From Apiotrichum sp. Y4204 (lineage: Eukaryota > Basidiomycota > Tremellomycetes > Trichosporonales > Trichosporonaceae), in contig JAMYHL010000001.1 of the NCBI GenBank assembly GCA_025531455.1, positions 1,054,001 through 1,118,000 on the forward strand: DNA of 64,000 nt, written 5' to 3'. Below the pieces are notes generated by a model. It had not been told where the DNA came from. It did not search any database and worked only from the letters and a program-made list of their open reading frames with translations. Of the stretch, positions 22,440 through 33,451 are shown in pieces. The position numbers and the translations under genes are program-made. Position 1 is the first letter of the stretch. Each line of letters opens with the position of its first letter.

Positions 22440-25280
22440 ACTGAGGGTTCAGGTATGGGGGACCCACGACGTCATTGGGACACACTGGACAGTGCTCGAG
22501 TTTCGGGAGAGATGGCTATCGAGACGGGGCCATGCAGAGAGCGACATGGGGCGAGGGAGTGTCCGCCCAAGGGTAGTCGCACATTTGTGTAGGGAATGTT
22601 GTTGTGGATGTCGGGACATGTAAACACGGGTGTGTTGTGTCCCGGGTGTATTAGTGGGGCTGTAGAGTAATGTATAATGTCAGGCATGAAAACAGCATGG
22701 TTGTGAACGCTGTCCTTGTCCTCCATCCTTCGGCTGCACGAGCCACCCAGCGCGCGACCCAGGAGTGTGCATGCGCATTGGACAGCAGAAATCAGTGCAC
22801 CTTCACAGAGCACAGCGGAGTGGGATCGGAGCGCGGTGACGGGTGATCAGTGGCTGTCAGGAGGCTCGACGCCGATGTGCGCGAGGTAGCTACTGTAGGT
22901 AGATTGTCGCGACTCATGGCAATCTCGTCGGGGTCGCTGGGCTCAAAACAAGCGCCCAGACATCATGCAGTACTCTGCTCGCCTTGCTCGGTGGGCGCCC
23001 AGACCACCCGGCCACGACATTCCAATTAGACAGTCGGACCCGCGGACCTGCGCCCGCCTCGCCCTCCGCTCGCCTCGCCCTCAGTACATGCGAGATATGG
23101 AGGTGTAGCTGCACGATGTACACGCGTCGGTCTTTCCATCGCCGCGCGCCGCGCGCACGCCCCACCGCAGCGTGGTCATCCCGACTCCAGGCCACAAGGC
23201 TACAAGGCCACAAAGGTTGATCCTCACCTGCCCTGTATGATCTGTCCGATCTGTCCGATCTGCTTCGGCGCCCAAAGTCCGAAGCATGTCAGTCTTTGTC
23301 GAGCGCGTAGAGAGAAAGAGATGAGTACGAGAGCAGGGCGCAATCGTCGAGGAATAGGGCGCTGTGTGCAACTACGGTATACGGTACTGCGGATATGTGG
23401 ACGCGAGGCCGGTCTGGCCGGGCGGCCCGGCCGATAAGAGGCGTCATGCCGTAACGTCGGAGTATCCCGTCTGGAGCCTGACCGCCTAACGCGCCTGTCT
23501 TTTATTTCTTTCAGAACTGCCTGCAGATATACAAGTCAAAGAGTCGTGTGCATAATAGATCCAGATCTGATCACTCACACGACATGTCATGAACTGCAAG
23601 CTGATGAGTTCCCACTCGTTTCGTGGGGGCGGAAGACAAGATAATGCTCCACATCATCCGTCCATGTCTAGCTCTGTATGCAAGACGCCTCAAGAGGTCT
23701 TGTGCGCTTATGCGAAGCCCTCAGCCTCTTACCGTCTTTTTTCCTGACGCTCAAGCCACGTCGGGTGCGGGGGAACCAAAAAAAAATGGAATGCCAGGAT
23801 GTGGGATGCGATATCGGCGGTCTGTGCGGTGAGTGCCGCCGCCGCCTTTGACTTTGGAGCAGAAAGATATCCTCAATAGTATGGTCGCAAAAGTGTTTAA
23901 CGTACTCTACTCGCTAGATGCAAGATGTATCATCGTGTACTCTCTCCGCGGGGTGCTGCGGACCCAACGGATCTGCATCCACACACGTACACATCCGCAC
24001 GCCGGTCTCGTTCCGACCGACAGCTGCGCAAAGCTTGGGGGGGGGGGGGGGGGGATCGGGGATTGCCGTATCAGATGGATGTATATATCCTCTTTCCACT
24101 ATCGCTCAATCGCGTCCGAGGCGTTGCGCCCCCCCCAGCGTCAGGAAAAACGCGCCCACGGCGCGGCGCGGTGCAGGCTGACGCATCTGCTGCTCTCGCA
24201 TCTTGCTTCTCGCGTTCCCTCATGCGGGGAATAGGGACGATGGCGCTGTGGGGCAACAGGAAAAAAGGGAATTCCAAAGGGAGGCAAGCGATCCATGCTC
24301 TCTTTCTCGCGATCTCTTGCAGGCCATGATGCTACGGCGTAACGGGTGACGGGCGGTCGGTGCGCATGCCGTAGCGCCGCAGCCGCAGCCATTGTCTTTT
24401 CTTGCTCTTCTGCAACTCTTTTGGCATCTCTTCTTGATCAGCTTGGATCCACTGTCTCCATTCTCCTCGACGGTCGATCGTCCCAGCGCCATACCCGATA
24501 CAGCGGCGTGTGCGCTGCCGACAGTGGACCCGTTGCGCGTTGAACCCGCTGAACAGTCGACCCGTCGGACGTGACGCTTCCAGCTGCAGGAGGGTTGCTT
24601 CTCGCTTCCTCTGTTGGGCTCTGTTAGCTCTGTTGACAAACCGCTCGCCGTCCATTCCAAAACTAGTCCACGGCCCCAACTGGCGAGCTCTGGCTCTTGA
24701 CTGTTGACAGCTGTGCTACTCTTGGTGCTCTCGCGCTCGCAACCGCCACCCACAACCTTGCGACCGTCTTCCTCTTCTCCATTCTCATTCTCCATTCTAC
24801 ATTCTCAGTCTCCCTCTCTCTTTTCGTCATCTCCCTCTTCCTCTCCGTCTTCCTCTCCGTCTCATCTCCGCTCCCCTCTGGACACCTCGGTGCAAGCAAT
24901 TTGTCTCCGCGCCCTTCGAGTCACCCTCACAGTCCAACGCCCGAGGCCACACACAGTAAACATTCTCTCTCTGGCCAGACCGCCGATCGCCCCCTAGCCG
25001 CCCGACGGAGTGCACCTCCCTCCCCTCTCCGCTTCTGCACCGCTCGTCGCAGCTTCGCACACTCATTGATAGCGATTAACCGAGTGCATTCCCAGTTTGG
25101 TGCCCTTGACCGCGCCCCAGCTCCCAGCTCCCAGCTCCCACCCTCTAGTTTATCTCACACGACCTGGCAGGTAGCGCACAAACACTCGCCGCTCGCACCT
25201 CCCAGCGTCTTCCTCTCACTCCCTCCCTCCCACCTTCCCATTCTCTCTCTCCTTCCCACACGACTAGCCTTCCTCCTCCT
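22440..25280. other. Intergenic, no gene seen
   Basis: About 2.8 kb between the DCAF4-like gene and CDC14. It contains a G18 run (24037-24054) and AT-richer stretches near 23.5 kb. The last ~550 bases before CDC14 are heavily pyrimidine-rich (CTCTCTCTTTTCG, TCTTCCTCTCCG, repeated CCCAGCT), probably a long CDC14 leader or promoter. The open frames found have simple-sequence composition only. Confidence 0.5.
24037..24054 (+). repeat. Poly(G) run, 18 nt
   Basis: Eighteen consecutive G followed by ATCGGGG. No gene overlaps it with confidence. Confidence 0.8.
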
Positions 25281-27645
25281 ATGCCGTCTCTCGCGTCGCA
25301 GCTGGGCAGCTCGGTGGTCCCCGGGCGGACAACGTCCGGCTTCCGCACCCTCCCCAACGCCTACGCCGTATTCAGCTCGCGCTTCATCTTCACTACCCTC
25401 ACGCCCAAGGAGGCCGCTCACGGGCCCTATGCGCACCCCACCGAGGGCAAGCCGATGCACATGTTTTCTCGTGGGTGTCCCGTTTGGAGCATGCTGACCC
25501 ATCAGTCGACGACGACATGGTGTACACCGCGTTCAAGAACGACCACGGGCCGCTCAACCTCGCCTACACCTTTGACGCCTGTGTCCGCATCTACGACAAG
25601 CTGAATGTAAGAGTCATGCAGCCTAGCCTGTACTCAGAGCAGCGCCGCTGACCACACAGGAGAAGAAGAACCTGCGCCGCGCTATCTGCCTCTACTCCAA
25701 CCCGTGTCCCCGTTCAAAGTCCAACATGGCCCTGGTTTCCGCCCTGTATAGCGTGAGTTTCCGTCAACCCGCCTCTGACCCTGGCTCGCCCTCAGTCTCT
25801 TTGTGCTAACGCTCAGCTCATCGTGGAACACCAAGACCCGTGGGACTGCTTTCAGGCCCTATCCCACTTTGAGCTCCTTCCCTTCCGCGACGCGGGGAAC
25901 GGGGGAAACGAGTTCGCGCTCACTGTGCAGGTGCGTCCGCTCGCACATTGAAACTGTAGGGGGGTTACTTACTTTTAGGATGTGCTCTACGGTGTGTGGA
26001 AGGCCGGACAGCATAACCTCCTGCAACTCTCCAACTTTGATGTCGAGGACTATCGGTACTTTGAGCGCGTCGAGTGAGTGCCGGAACATCCGCCGCCACT
26101 GACTGTTTCAGGAACGGCGACCTTAACACGCTAGGCGACTTTGTCGCCTTTGCTTCGCCGATGGACACGTCGTGGATCCAGCGTTCCGCACCGCCAGAGC
26201 AGAAGGGGGCGATGTTCACGTCGGCGCAGACCAAGATGCTGTCCGGTGCCTTTGACAAGGTGAAGCGCAAGTTCTACGAGGAGAATGTCGGCTTGGTCGT
26301 TCGTCTCAATGACGAGCTTTACGACCGCACACACTTCCTGGAGTCCGGAATTCAGCATGGTGAGATTTGTCAATCCGAATGTGCCATCTCACACACAGTT
26401 GACATGTACTTTGACGACGGGACGAACCCCACCGACGACATTGTCCGCGACTTTATCCGTCTCGCGGAGGAGACAATTGCTCGGGGGAAGAAGGTCGCTG
26501 TCCACTGCAAGGCCGGTCTGGGCCGCACAGGCGTGTTGATCGGAGGTGGGTCAAGTGAGGTCGACAGCAACTTACCCCAGCGTATCTGATTTACAAGTAT
26601 CAGTTTAGCGCGTCCGAGGTCATCGGGTACATGCGCCTTGTTCGCCCAGGAATGGTTGTTGGACCGCAGCAGCGCTACATGCAGCTGAACCAGCTGAAGT
26701 GGGCTGGATGGGTGAGTTGGGTTCAGTAGGGTCACTGACATCGAGGCCGCAATCGACGAGCACCGCAGGGCCATGGCCAACACTCTTCCTCCATCTCCGC
26801 CGCTCGAGAGCGATGCTACTCTTGGACCAGTGGCTCACCCTCACGAGCTGGGAGGTGCTGCGAACGGTAGCACCAAGGCGGGCGACGCTCAAGGGCAACC
26901 TCGCAAGAACCTCATTCGCCCAGAGCTCACGCCTGAGCCGGACGTTCCAGAGCCGACCACCCCACCGCGCAACCGTGCCGTCTCAACAGCAACGCCCGAC
27001 CAGGAGGGCTCTGTTCGCGGTGTGAAACGCGGGTCAGGCCGCAGTCCTCTTCCTCAGGTCTGCGAGACCCCAACTCGGCGTGTCGAGCCAACTCCTCCTC
27101 GACTAATCCGATCCCCATCGACTGCGAGCTGCAGTTCCAGTGTGTCCGAGCTCGACCAGAGGGCGACCAAGCGCCGCAATGGCGACCCGCCACTGTCAAA
27201 GTCGGGATTGAGCTCCCCACCGCCGAGCCGAGAGACTACTCCATGTGATGACTTCAAGGGCGTGGCATTCCCTATCGAGGAAGCTGAGGAGCCCATCACG
27301 CCGCCCACTACTACCTTGGTCCTCGACACGCAGGTAATGACTCCGCCAAACGAGACCACCCCACGCTCGCGCAGCCTCCTCCCCCGTCGGCCCGCTTTAC
27401 CAACGTTCAAGGACAAGGAGCTCACTCCTCGCGCGGGCGCGCATCCGCCGTCGTCCTCGACTGATGGCTCGCTCTCCGACTCCGAGCTGACCTCGTCGTC
27501 GGTGTCGTCGACAGGCTCAATGCGCAGCAAGCTTCCTTTGCGCCGGACCTTTGGCGCAACCCCCCGAGTGTGGAACACCCTTTCGCGCCTTGGCGGTGCC
27601 GCCCTCGGGCACGATTGTGAGTACTTCAGTTTTAGTAACGACTAA
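25281..27645 (+). CDS. CDC14: Cdc14 dual-specificity protein phosphatase
   Basis: Nine exons (25281-25470, 25506-25606, 25660-25752, 25817-25930, 25979-26073, 26112-26359, 26399-26545, 26581-26711, 26746-27645) give 672 residues. Cdc14 removes phosphate from Cdk-phosphorylated Ser-Pro sites at mitotic exit and in cytokinesis. The N-terminal non-catalytic domain (YAVFSSRFIFTTL, PLNLAYTFDACVRIYDKL) is followed by the catalytic domain. The P-loop HCKAGLGRTG has its Cys near residue 317, and the Cdc14-type GYMRLVRPGMVVGPQQ follows. The ~300-residue last exon is a disordered Ser/Pro-rich tail with many TP and SP sites. Introns are as short as 34-35 nt. A GTGAGT at 27616 could splice the last codons differently, so the exact C-terminus is uncertain. 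Confidence 0.93.
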
Positions 27646-28436
27646 TGTCAGAATGACTTTATGTGTATTCACGCGACTATTCCTGTTTCTCAATTCATTC
27701 CACGACGTACACAGAAAACGATGGCCAAGGCCGACGCGACAATAGACGACAAAATGACGAATTTGACTGTGCGCGACTGACACGACGAAGAGACGCCAAA
27801 ACGAGCAGGCCGACATGATCGGCCTGCCGACCAGTGCTGAGCGTCGAACGAGGGAGGCGCGCACTTGACATTGTGCAATTGAGCAGTGATGTATATGTGA
27901 TGAATGGTGTCGAGCAGTACCGAAGTGCCAGTGAGAGGCCAGTGCAGGCCGGTGCAAGCGAGGTTCGGTGATGTGTGAACTGTACTTGCCCATGCAAGCG
28001 AAGTCAGGGCCGCGGCGCTCGGTGCCGTTGTGGCTTGCTGGTCAATGCGATCGCGGCCCACGGCCTCGTGCCGGGCGAGGCCATGGACCTCACGACGTCT
28101 CGACCTCGGTGATGAGACAGATTTAGTTCCGCCCGATTTGTTGTCACAATCAGTCGCCGCAATCGAATGCCAGGCAAGAGTGCTTGATCGCTTTGGAGGC
28201 ATGCACACGCGCACGCGGCTAGGCGCTGACACATGGCGTACTCTGGCGCGCTGGCAGCGCTGGCGGCGGCTGACCACAAGGCATGACAACTGGGATTCCT
28301 AGCTTGGCGCTTCCAGATGAGGGTGAAAGGACACGATCCACAATCCGGGCGAAAGGCAATCCAGCATCCCACAGAGCTACATCTCTCTTGTCATTACACT
28401 TCCCCCCACCCATCCACCCATCCATTCCACTCCACG
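27646..28436. other. Intergenic, no gene seen
   Basis: 3' flank of CDC14 and promoter of the SHR3-type gene. The last ~60 bases are C/T-rich with repeated CATCCA just before the start codon. No RNA gene or conserved frame was recognised. Confidence 0.55.
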
Positions 28437-29465
28437 ATGGGATTCGCTACCAACATTGTGCTCGGCTGCTCGAGCTTCCTCCTCGGCATGGTCTTTGTGT
28501 CGCAGGTCGTGAGTGGCAAGCAACTTGTGACGGGAACGCGACGCGGGAGAGGGACTGGGAGTGGCCAGCGCGATGTCCAAGACTTCAACGACGCGCTCCC
28601 ACCACCTACCTCCTCTCAAGCATCCCCTCATCCCAAATATTTATTTCGCTAACCCCAGGTCGACATCCCGCTCCTGTACATGCCGCTCACGGAGGAGGCG
28701 ATCGAGAATGGCTACGCGTTCTACCGCATGTGGTACGAGGCGCCTGGTGCCGTCAAGGTGGGTCTAGAGGTGGCGTGTGGGGGATGAGGCTGTGATATGG
28801 GGTGCACTCCGGGTGGTGTTGCGGCTCTATGTTCTGTGTGCGACGCGGGCAGAGACGCCGTCGCACATTGCAGCCTCCAAGTCCCGCCGCTTACCACAAT
28901 CAACCTCTGACCTCCGTATCTGTAATACTAACTGCAGGCACTGTTCCACGCGGCCATGGGCGCGCCCCTCATCGTCCTCCTCTTCAAGCTGCACAAGTGG
29001 AACGAGAGCGCAAAGTTCTTTGACGGCTCGTCGATCGGTGAGTGTTGGCGGAGCATGAGTGGCTATATCGTTTTGGTATTGGTCGAGCCACAAATCCTCC
29101 CTCTCCTTGGCAGCCGCAGCCGCAGCGCACTGGCACTGACACTGACGCCAGCCCTGCACCTGGGCGCGATCGTCCTGTACCTCACGGTGCACATCAACGC
29201 GCTGCGCACCTTCCTCCCGGACGCAAAGTCGACGTGGACGCTGATTCCCGCTGCGCCGCCTTTCGAGAAGCCTCCTACGGCCGACGAGAAGATGGAGTCG
29301 GTGCGCGTCCTCGCCGCGGGCAACACGCTCTGCGGGCTGCTCCTCCTCGGCGTTATTGGTATGCAGATCGGGCAGGAGTATGCCGGCAAGATGGAGGCGG
29401 CCGAGCAGAAGGCCATTGACGAGGCGGCCTCCAAGGCCGTCGAGGACAAGCCCAAGAAGGAGTAA
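28437..29465 (+). CDS. SHR3: Shr3-type ER packaging chaperone for amino-acid permeases
   Basis: Four exons (28437-28508, 28659-28757, 28938-29037, 29152-29465) give 194 residues. Shr3 is an ER membrane protein that folds and packages amino-acid permeases for export. Four hydrophobic segments are visible: FATNIVLGCSSFLLGMVFV at the N-terminus, then around ALFHAAMGAPLIVLLFKL, ALHLGAIVLYLTVHINAL, and NTLCGLLLLGVIGMQIG. The short loop FFDGSSI and the order of segments match the family. The charged C-terminal tail (EAASKAVEDKPKKE) is cytosolic by family topology. Exon phases agree throughout. A less likely alternative is an unrelated four-span protein of similar length. Confidence 0.8.
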
Positions 29466-29695
29466 GAAGGATGGGTTCCGCAAGGCCGTGGCCGAGCAGG
29501 ACGGTGGAGACGTAGACTGTACCCCGACTCTAGTAGCAGTACCTTAATGAAGGGATGACCGTCGCAAACCTGTCCGCAGTGCAGCCATAATCAACCTGAT
29601 CCATGCCGCGGTATACCCGTCTAATGTGTATCTACTACAACCGACTCTTGATATCTTCTCTCTCACTTGCGCTTTACTCCAGCAGGTCTCTTCCC

Positions 29696-30941
29696 CTAAA
29701 ACGCCGGCCGGTACACGTGGATCTCCGAGTCCCACGCCGCGGTGGCGAGCACATTCTCCTCAAAGAGCGCCCATCCAAGGGCCATGGTGAACTCGGAGTG
29801 CGCGTTCATGACGCGCCGCGGCGCCGGCGGGCGCGTGTGCCACACCCGGGCCGTCATGTCGTACCCTGCCGACGCGATAATGTCCGCGTGGTGCGGAGAC
29901 CACCTGCTATTAGCTTTCAAGCACCGGCCAGCTATCTCGTCTCAGACGTACTGGATCTTGCGCACGGCGAGCGCGTGACCCGGGAGCTCGGCTGTCGGGC
30001 GGAGGGGGTTACGCACGTCCCAGACGCGGATCGTCCCGTCCTTTCCGGCAGTCGCGAGGATGCCCTGGTGGTACTTGTTCCAGTCGGCAGCGAGGATGTC
30101 GCCCGGCGCACCGCGGAAGCTCATCTGGGGGTTTGCGTTCGGCGCGGCGCTCGCAGTCCGGATATCCCACAGGCGCACGGTGCCGTCCTGTCCCGCGGTA
30201 GCCACCATACCAGCCTGGTGCGGCGAGAAGAGCGCAGCGTACATCTGTCCCGGGCCGCCCTGCAGCGTCGCGAGCGAGGTTGCGCGCTCCAGACTCCACA
30301 CCTTGCCGGTACCGTCCCACGAGGCAGTCGCGAACAGCGCCTTGTCGAGATTGCCCCAGTCGGCGCTGACGACCTCGGCGGTGTGTTCGTGCCACCCCGC
30401 GACGGGCAGACCCTGGGATTAGTGGAATGAAGACCAAGCTGGGACGGGTATCCGCCGACAGAAGACGCACATTTAGTGTAATGTCAAAGAGGCGCAGGGC
30501 GCCGTTGCCGCACACTGCGAGCACCTGATTTCTGGCCATCAGCTCCGAAGGAAGATGATAAGTCACTCGTGCGTCTCGTTCCACGCCACGTCGTATACGC
30601 AGTCTTGCGTGTCGAAGCTGGGGTCAGCGGGGAGGGTCAGTGGGAACAGGGTGGGTTCGGGCGTACAGCCGACTGGCGAAAGCCAGAGCCACCCAGCCAG
30701 TGCATCTCGCATCTCGCATCTCCGCCACGAAACCCCCGATATCGAGCTAAACTCACTACTTCTCGACCATGAGCCCCTGCGGCCCGATCTGGAGGAGGTG
30801 CACGCGCCCGTTGCCGATCAAGCCAAAGTTGGCGCCGCTCGCGACAGCGAGGCGGTTATCGAAGAACGGGGAGAACTTGAGGCCGTGGTGCGCAAAGCCC
30901 GGCGTGCGCGCGCGGAGCGTTGGGGGGTGGCCGGCCTGCAT
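29696..30941 (-). CDS. PEX7: Peroxin 7, PTS2 receptor (WD40)
   Basis: Five exons (30757-30941, 30567-30617, 30471-30531, 29952-30412, 29696-29903) give 321 residues. Pex7 carries proteins with an N-terminal PTS2 signal, such as thiolase, into peroxisomes. The family opening TPGFAHHGLKFSPFFDNRLAVA is seen, then FDTQDCVYDVAWNETHENQVLA across three exons. Successive WD repeats follow (FATASWDGTGKVWSLER, VATAGQDGTVRLWDIR, ILATAGKDGTIRVWDVR, IIASAGYDMTARVWHTR), ending in LATAAWDSEIHVYRP. The start was set at 30941 because Pex7 proteins begin close to this motif; an in-frame ATG at about 31041 would add 34 low-complexity residues. It is divergent from the NAPE-PLD-like gene. Confidence 0.93.
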
Positions 30942-31391
30942 CGCGGGGAGGTTGGAGAGTTGGATGAGAGAGAATGGCAGGAGGTGGTGTGGGTCGGATT
31001 GGGCCGTGGTTCGGTTGGATGGGGTTCGAAGCCTGGAAGCCATGACGGACGGCGCGCGAGGCGATGGCACCGGATACACCGGACACCGGATAGACTTGCC
31101 ACGTGGCTGTGGCTTGGCGGGGCCCGGGGGCGGAGCGGAGTAGTGCGGAGACCTAGAAAAGAGTCATCGACGTCACTCTGTCGGCGATGACGGGATGAGA
31201 GGTTGGATGAAAGGGGACGGAAACGAAGAGACACAAATGATGATGGAGATCGAAAGACTTTAGTCACGATTACATCCCATCTCTCTTCTTCTTCACCCTC
31301 CTTTTCTTTCCTCCCTCTCAACAACTCACATCTACACCCCCGCATCGTCCCATTCCACTCTCGCATTCCAACCACCTAGGTATTCCGACTC
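30942..31391. promoter_or_regulatory. Divergent promoter, PEX7 / NAPE-PLD-like
   Basis: About 450 bp between the two start codons. The plus-strand side is CT-rich (TCTCTTCTTCTTCACCC-like) and ends in a short leader. No specific binding site was recognised. Confidence 0.5.
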
Positions 31392-33164
31392 ATGCCCGCG
31401 ACTGTGTCCCTCCTCCCGCCGCCGCCGGGGCTGCTGTACGCGCACCACGGCACGGGCAGCGGGCCGATCACGCTCGACCACCAGGCCGGGCAGAACAATG
31501 AGCCGCAGGACTCGGCGTGCGGCCCCGCGTTCCCCCAGTTCCCCGCCACCGGACGCAAGTTTCACAATCCGTGGCCGAGCTACCGCTTCATGACCGTCAG
31601 CGACGCCATGCTCGCATACCAGCGCGGCGCGGCGATTGCCAAGCCGCAGCTCCCAGAGCCGAATCCAATCAAGAAGCGGAGCATGTCGTCGCGCACGTCG
31701 ACATTGACCCTCAACGCGGGATCTACCCCGCTAAACCGCTTACGGCGGGAATCAGATGAACAGGAGGATGCCGACGGTGTAGACGCCGATCCCTCGGATT
31801 CGCTTATTGGCCGACACCCGGCAGATGAGGACGAGTACGACTCTGATGGCCCCCAGCCGGCGTCGTGGCTCAAGCCCGACGAGCCCGAGGACGCGGCGGA
31901 AGAGGACGACGAGGAGTCGCTGGCGCTCGACGGCGAGCAGCAGTGGTCGTTCCAGCACCCGCCGGGACAGCCTGTGAACGGCTATGTCCGTCCGACGTTT
32001 TCGCGCATTCTCACTCTCGACGACGAGGACGACTGGCGCGAGCCGCCGATCCGCGTCGAGCGCCCGAGCTGGTCGCGCGGCGGCGATTCCCCGCTCGTGA
32101 CTTGGCTCGGACACGCGGGCACGCTCGTCCAGATCCCGTGGGCCAACCCCCCGACAAACTCGAACACCGCCGAGCTGACGCCGTACTGCGGCGTCGTATT
32201 CGACCCCATCTTCTCGTACCGCTGCTCGCCGTCGCAGCTTGTCGGGCCTGCGCGCCACCTCGACCCCCCGTGTGCAGTGTTCGAGCTGCCAGCCATACAC
32301 GTGTGCTGCATTTCGCACGACCACTACGACCACCTCGATTACAACACAATCATGCAGCTGTGGGAGTGCAACCGCGCGACGATCCACTTTTTCGTGCCGC
32401 TCGGCCTCGCCGCGTGGTTCCTCTCCTGCGGCATCCCCGAGTCCCGCGTCACCGAGCTCGACTGGTGGCACGAGGCGATCATCACCTTCCCCTCTGTTCC
32501 GGGGGGAAGCCGCGCCGTCTCGCCGAGCCCGTATCCTGCGGAATACGACGCGCGCATCGACCCAGACGCAGCACTCACCCTCAAGCTGGCGTGCACGCCC
32601 TCGCAGCACCGTTCTGGCCGCGGCATCTTTGACCACATGACCTCGCTGTGGGGCAGCTGGTGTGTCGGCGTCGTTGGTCCCGGGTGCGACGCGCTGCAGC
32701 CAGGCATGAACTGGGACGAGCGCCACTTCAAGGTCTACTTTGGCGGCGACACGGGATACCGGTACGCGACGGCGCAGGATGAGGACGAGTCGTCGGTGTG
32801 TCCCGCGTTTGCAGAGATTGGCAAGCGCTACGGCCCATTCACGCTCGCGCTGCTGCCGCTCAGCACGGGCTCGAGCCTGCCGTTCCTCCGCTCGCTGCTG
32901 TCGCTCTCGCTCGACCAGTACACGCTCACCTCGTCGCAGCACTGCTCGCCGGCCGACAGCATCGACATCCATCTCCTGCTGGGCGCGCGCCGTTCGCTCG
33001 GCGTGCACTGGGGCACGTTTTGCGATGCCCCCGAGGCGCGAGCAACGCGCGTAGAGTTTGGCCGCGCGCGGAGGGAAAAGGGCGTGAGTCATGACTGGGA
33101 CAACGCGGGCGAGAAGGGCGCGTTTGTCATTGCGGATATTGGGATGGTGATGGAGGTCCTGTAA
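31392..33164 (+). CDS. NAPE-PLD-like metallo-beta-lactamase-fold phosphodiesterase
   Basis: A single exon of 590 residues. Homologues hydrolyse N-acyl-phosphatidylethanolamine; the yeast counterpart is the mitochondrial protein Fmp30. The metal-binding motif SHDHYDHLD (HxHxDH, about residues 309-314) is intact. Before it come WLGHAGTLVQIP and VVFDPIFSYRCSPSQLVGP, and after it QHRSGRGIFDHMTSLWGSW, YFGGDTGYRY and SLGVHWGTF, all in family order. Two features lengthen the protein: an acidic, Ser-rich insert (about residues 100-200) between the HNPWPSYRF region and the fold, and a short N-terminal extension. A 446-codon antisense frame is a shadow of its codon bias. It is one of the few intronless genes in the window. 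Confidence 0.88.
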   Translation: MPATVSLLPPPPGLLYAHHGTGSGPITLDHQAGQNNEPQDSACGPAFPQFPATGRKFHNPWPSYRFMTVSDAMLAYQRGAAIAKPQLPEPNPIKKRSMSSRTSTLTLNAGSTPLNRLRRESDEQEDADGVDADPSDSLIGRHPADEDEYDSDGPQPASWLKPDEPEDAAEEDDEESLALDGEQQWSFQHPPGQPVNGYVRPTFSRILTLDDEDDWREPPIRVERPSWSRGGDSPLVTWLGHAGTLVQIPWANPPTNSNTAELTPYCGVVFDPIFSYRCSPSQLVGPARHLDPPCAVFELPAIHVCCISHDHYDHLDYNTIMQLWECNRATIHFFVPLGLAAWFLSCGIPESRVTELDWWHEAIITFPSVPGGSRAVSPSPYPAEYDARIDPDAALTLKLACTPSQHRSGRGIFDHMTSLWGSWCVGVVGPGCDALQPGMNWDERHFKVYFGGDTGYRYATAQDEDESSVCPAFAEIGKRYGPFTLALLPLSTGSSLPFLRSLLSLSLDQYTLTSSQHCSPADSIDIHLLLGARRSLGVHWGTFCDAPEARATRVEFGRARREKGVSHDWDNAGEKGAFVIADIGMVMEVL

Positions 33165-33451
33165 GAGGCGATAGATTGGCGCTGCTTGAAAGTGTGGAAC
33201 AGGCTGCCGCTTTGATGAAATAACGTCTTGTCCTCCAGAGATGTTTCTTTCTCTTTCACGTCATTACATGCACGCTTCTATGACTGGATCTACTCGACGG
33301 ATATCGCGCCGCCAGCACATGCACTGGACATGGGCACTGGCATCGGACAGAGACAGGTGACGAGGGAGTATCGGGCTGAATGTCTCGACAAAAGACGTCT
33401 CGACTAAAGACAGAACGACAGCTGAGATGTCTGCGAGGGGGCGGCTCGCAC

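Noticed and set aside
24220..24795. 191-codon minus-strand frame upstream of CDC14
   Set aside because: It lies over the pyrimidine-rich CDC14 leader and shows no conserved segment.
31752..33092. 446-codon open frame antisense to the NAPE-PLD-like gene
   Set aside because: Same explanation: the sense frame carries the complete metal-binding motifs and the antisense frame is Arg/Ala/Val-rich filler.
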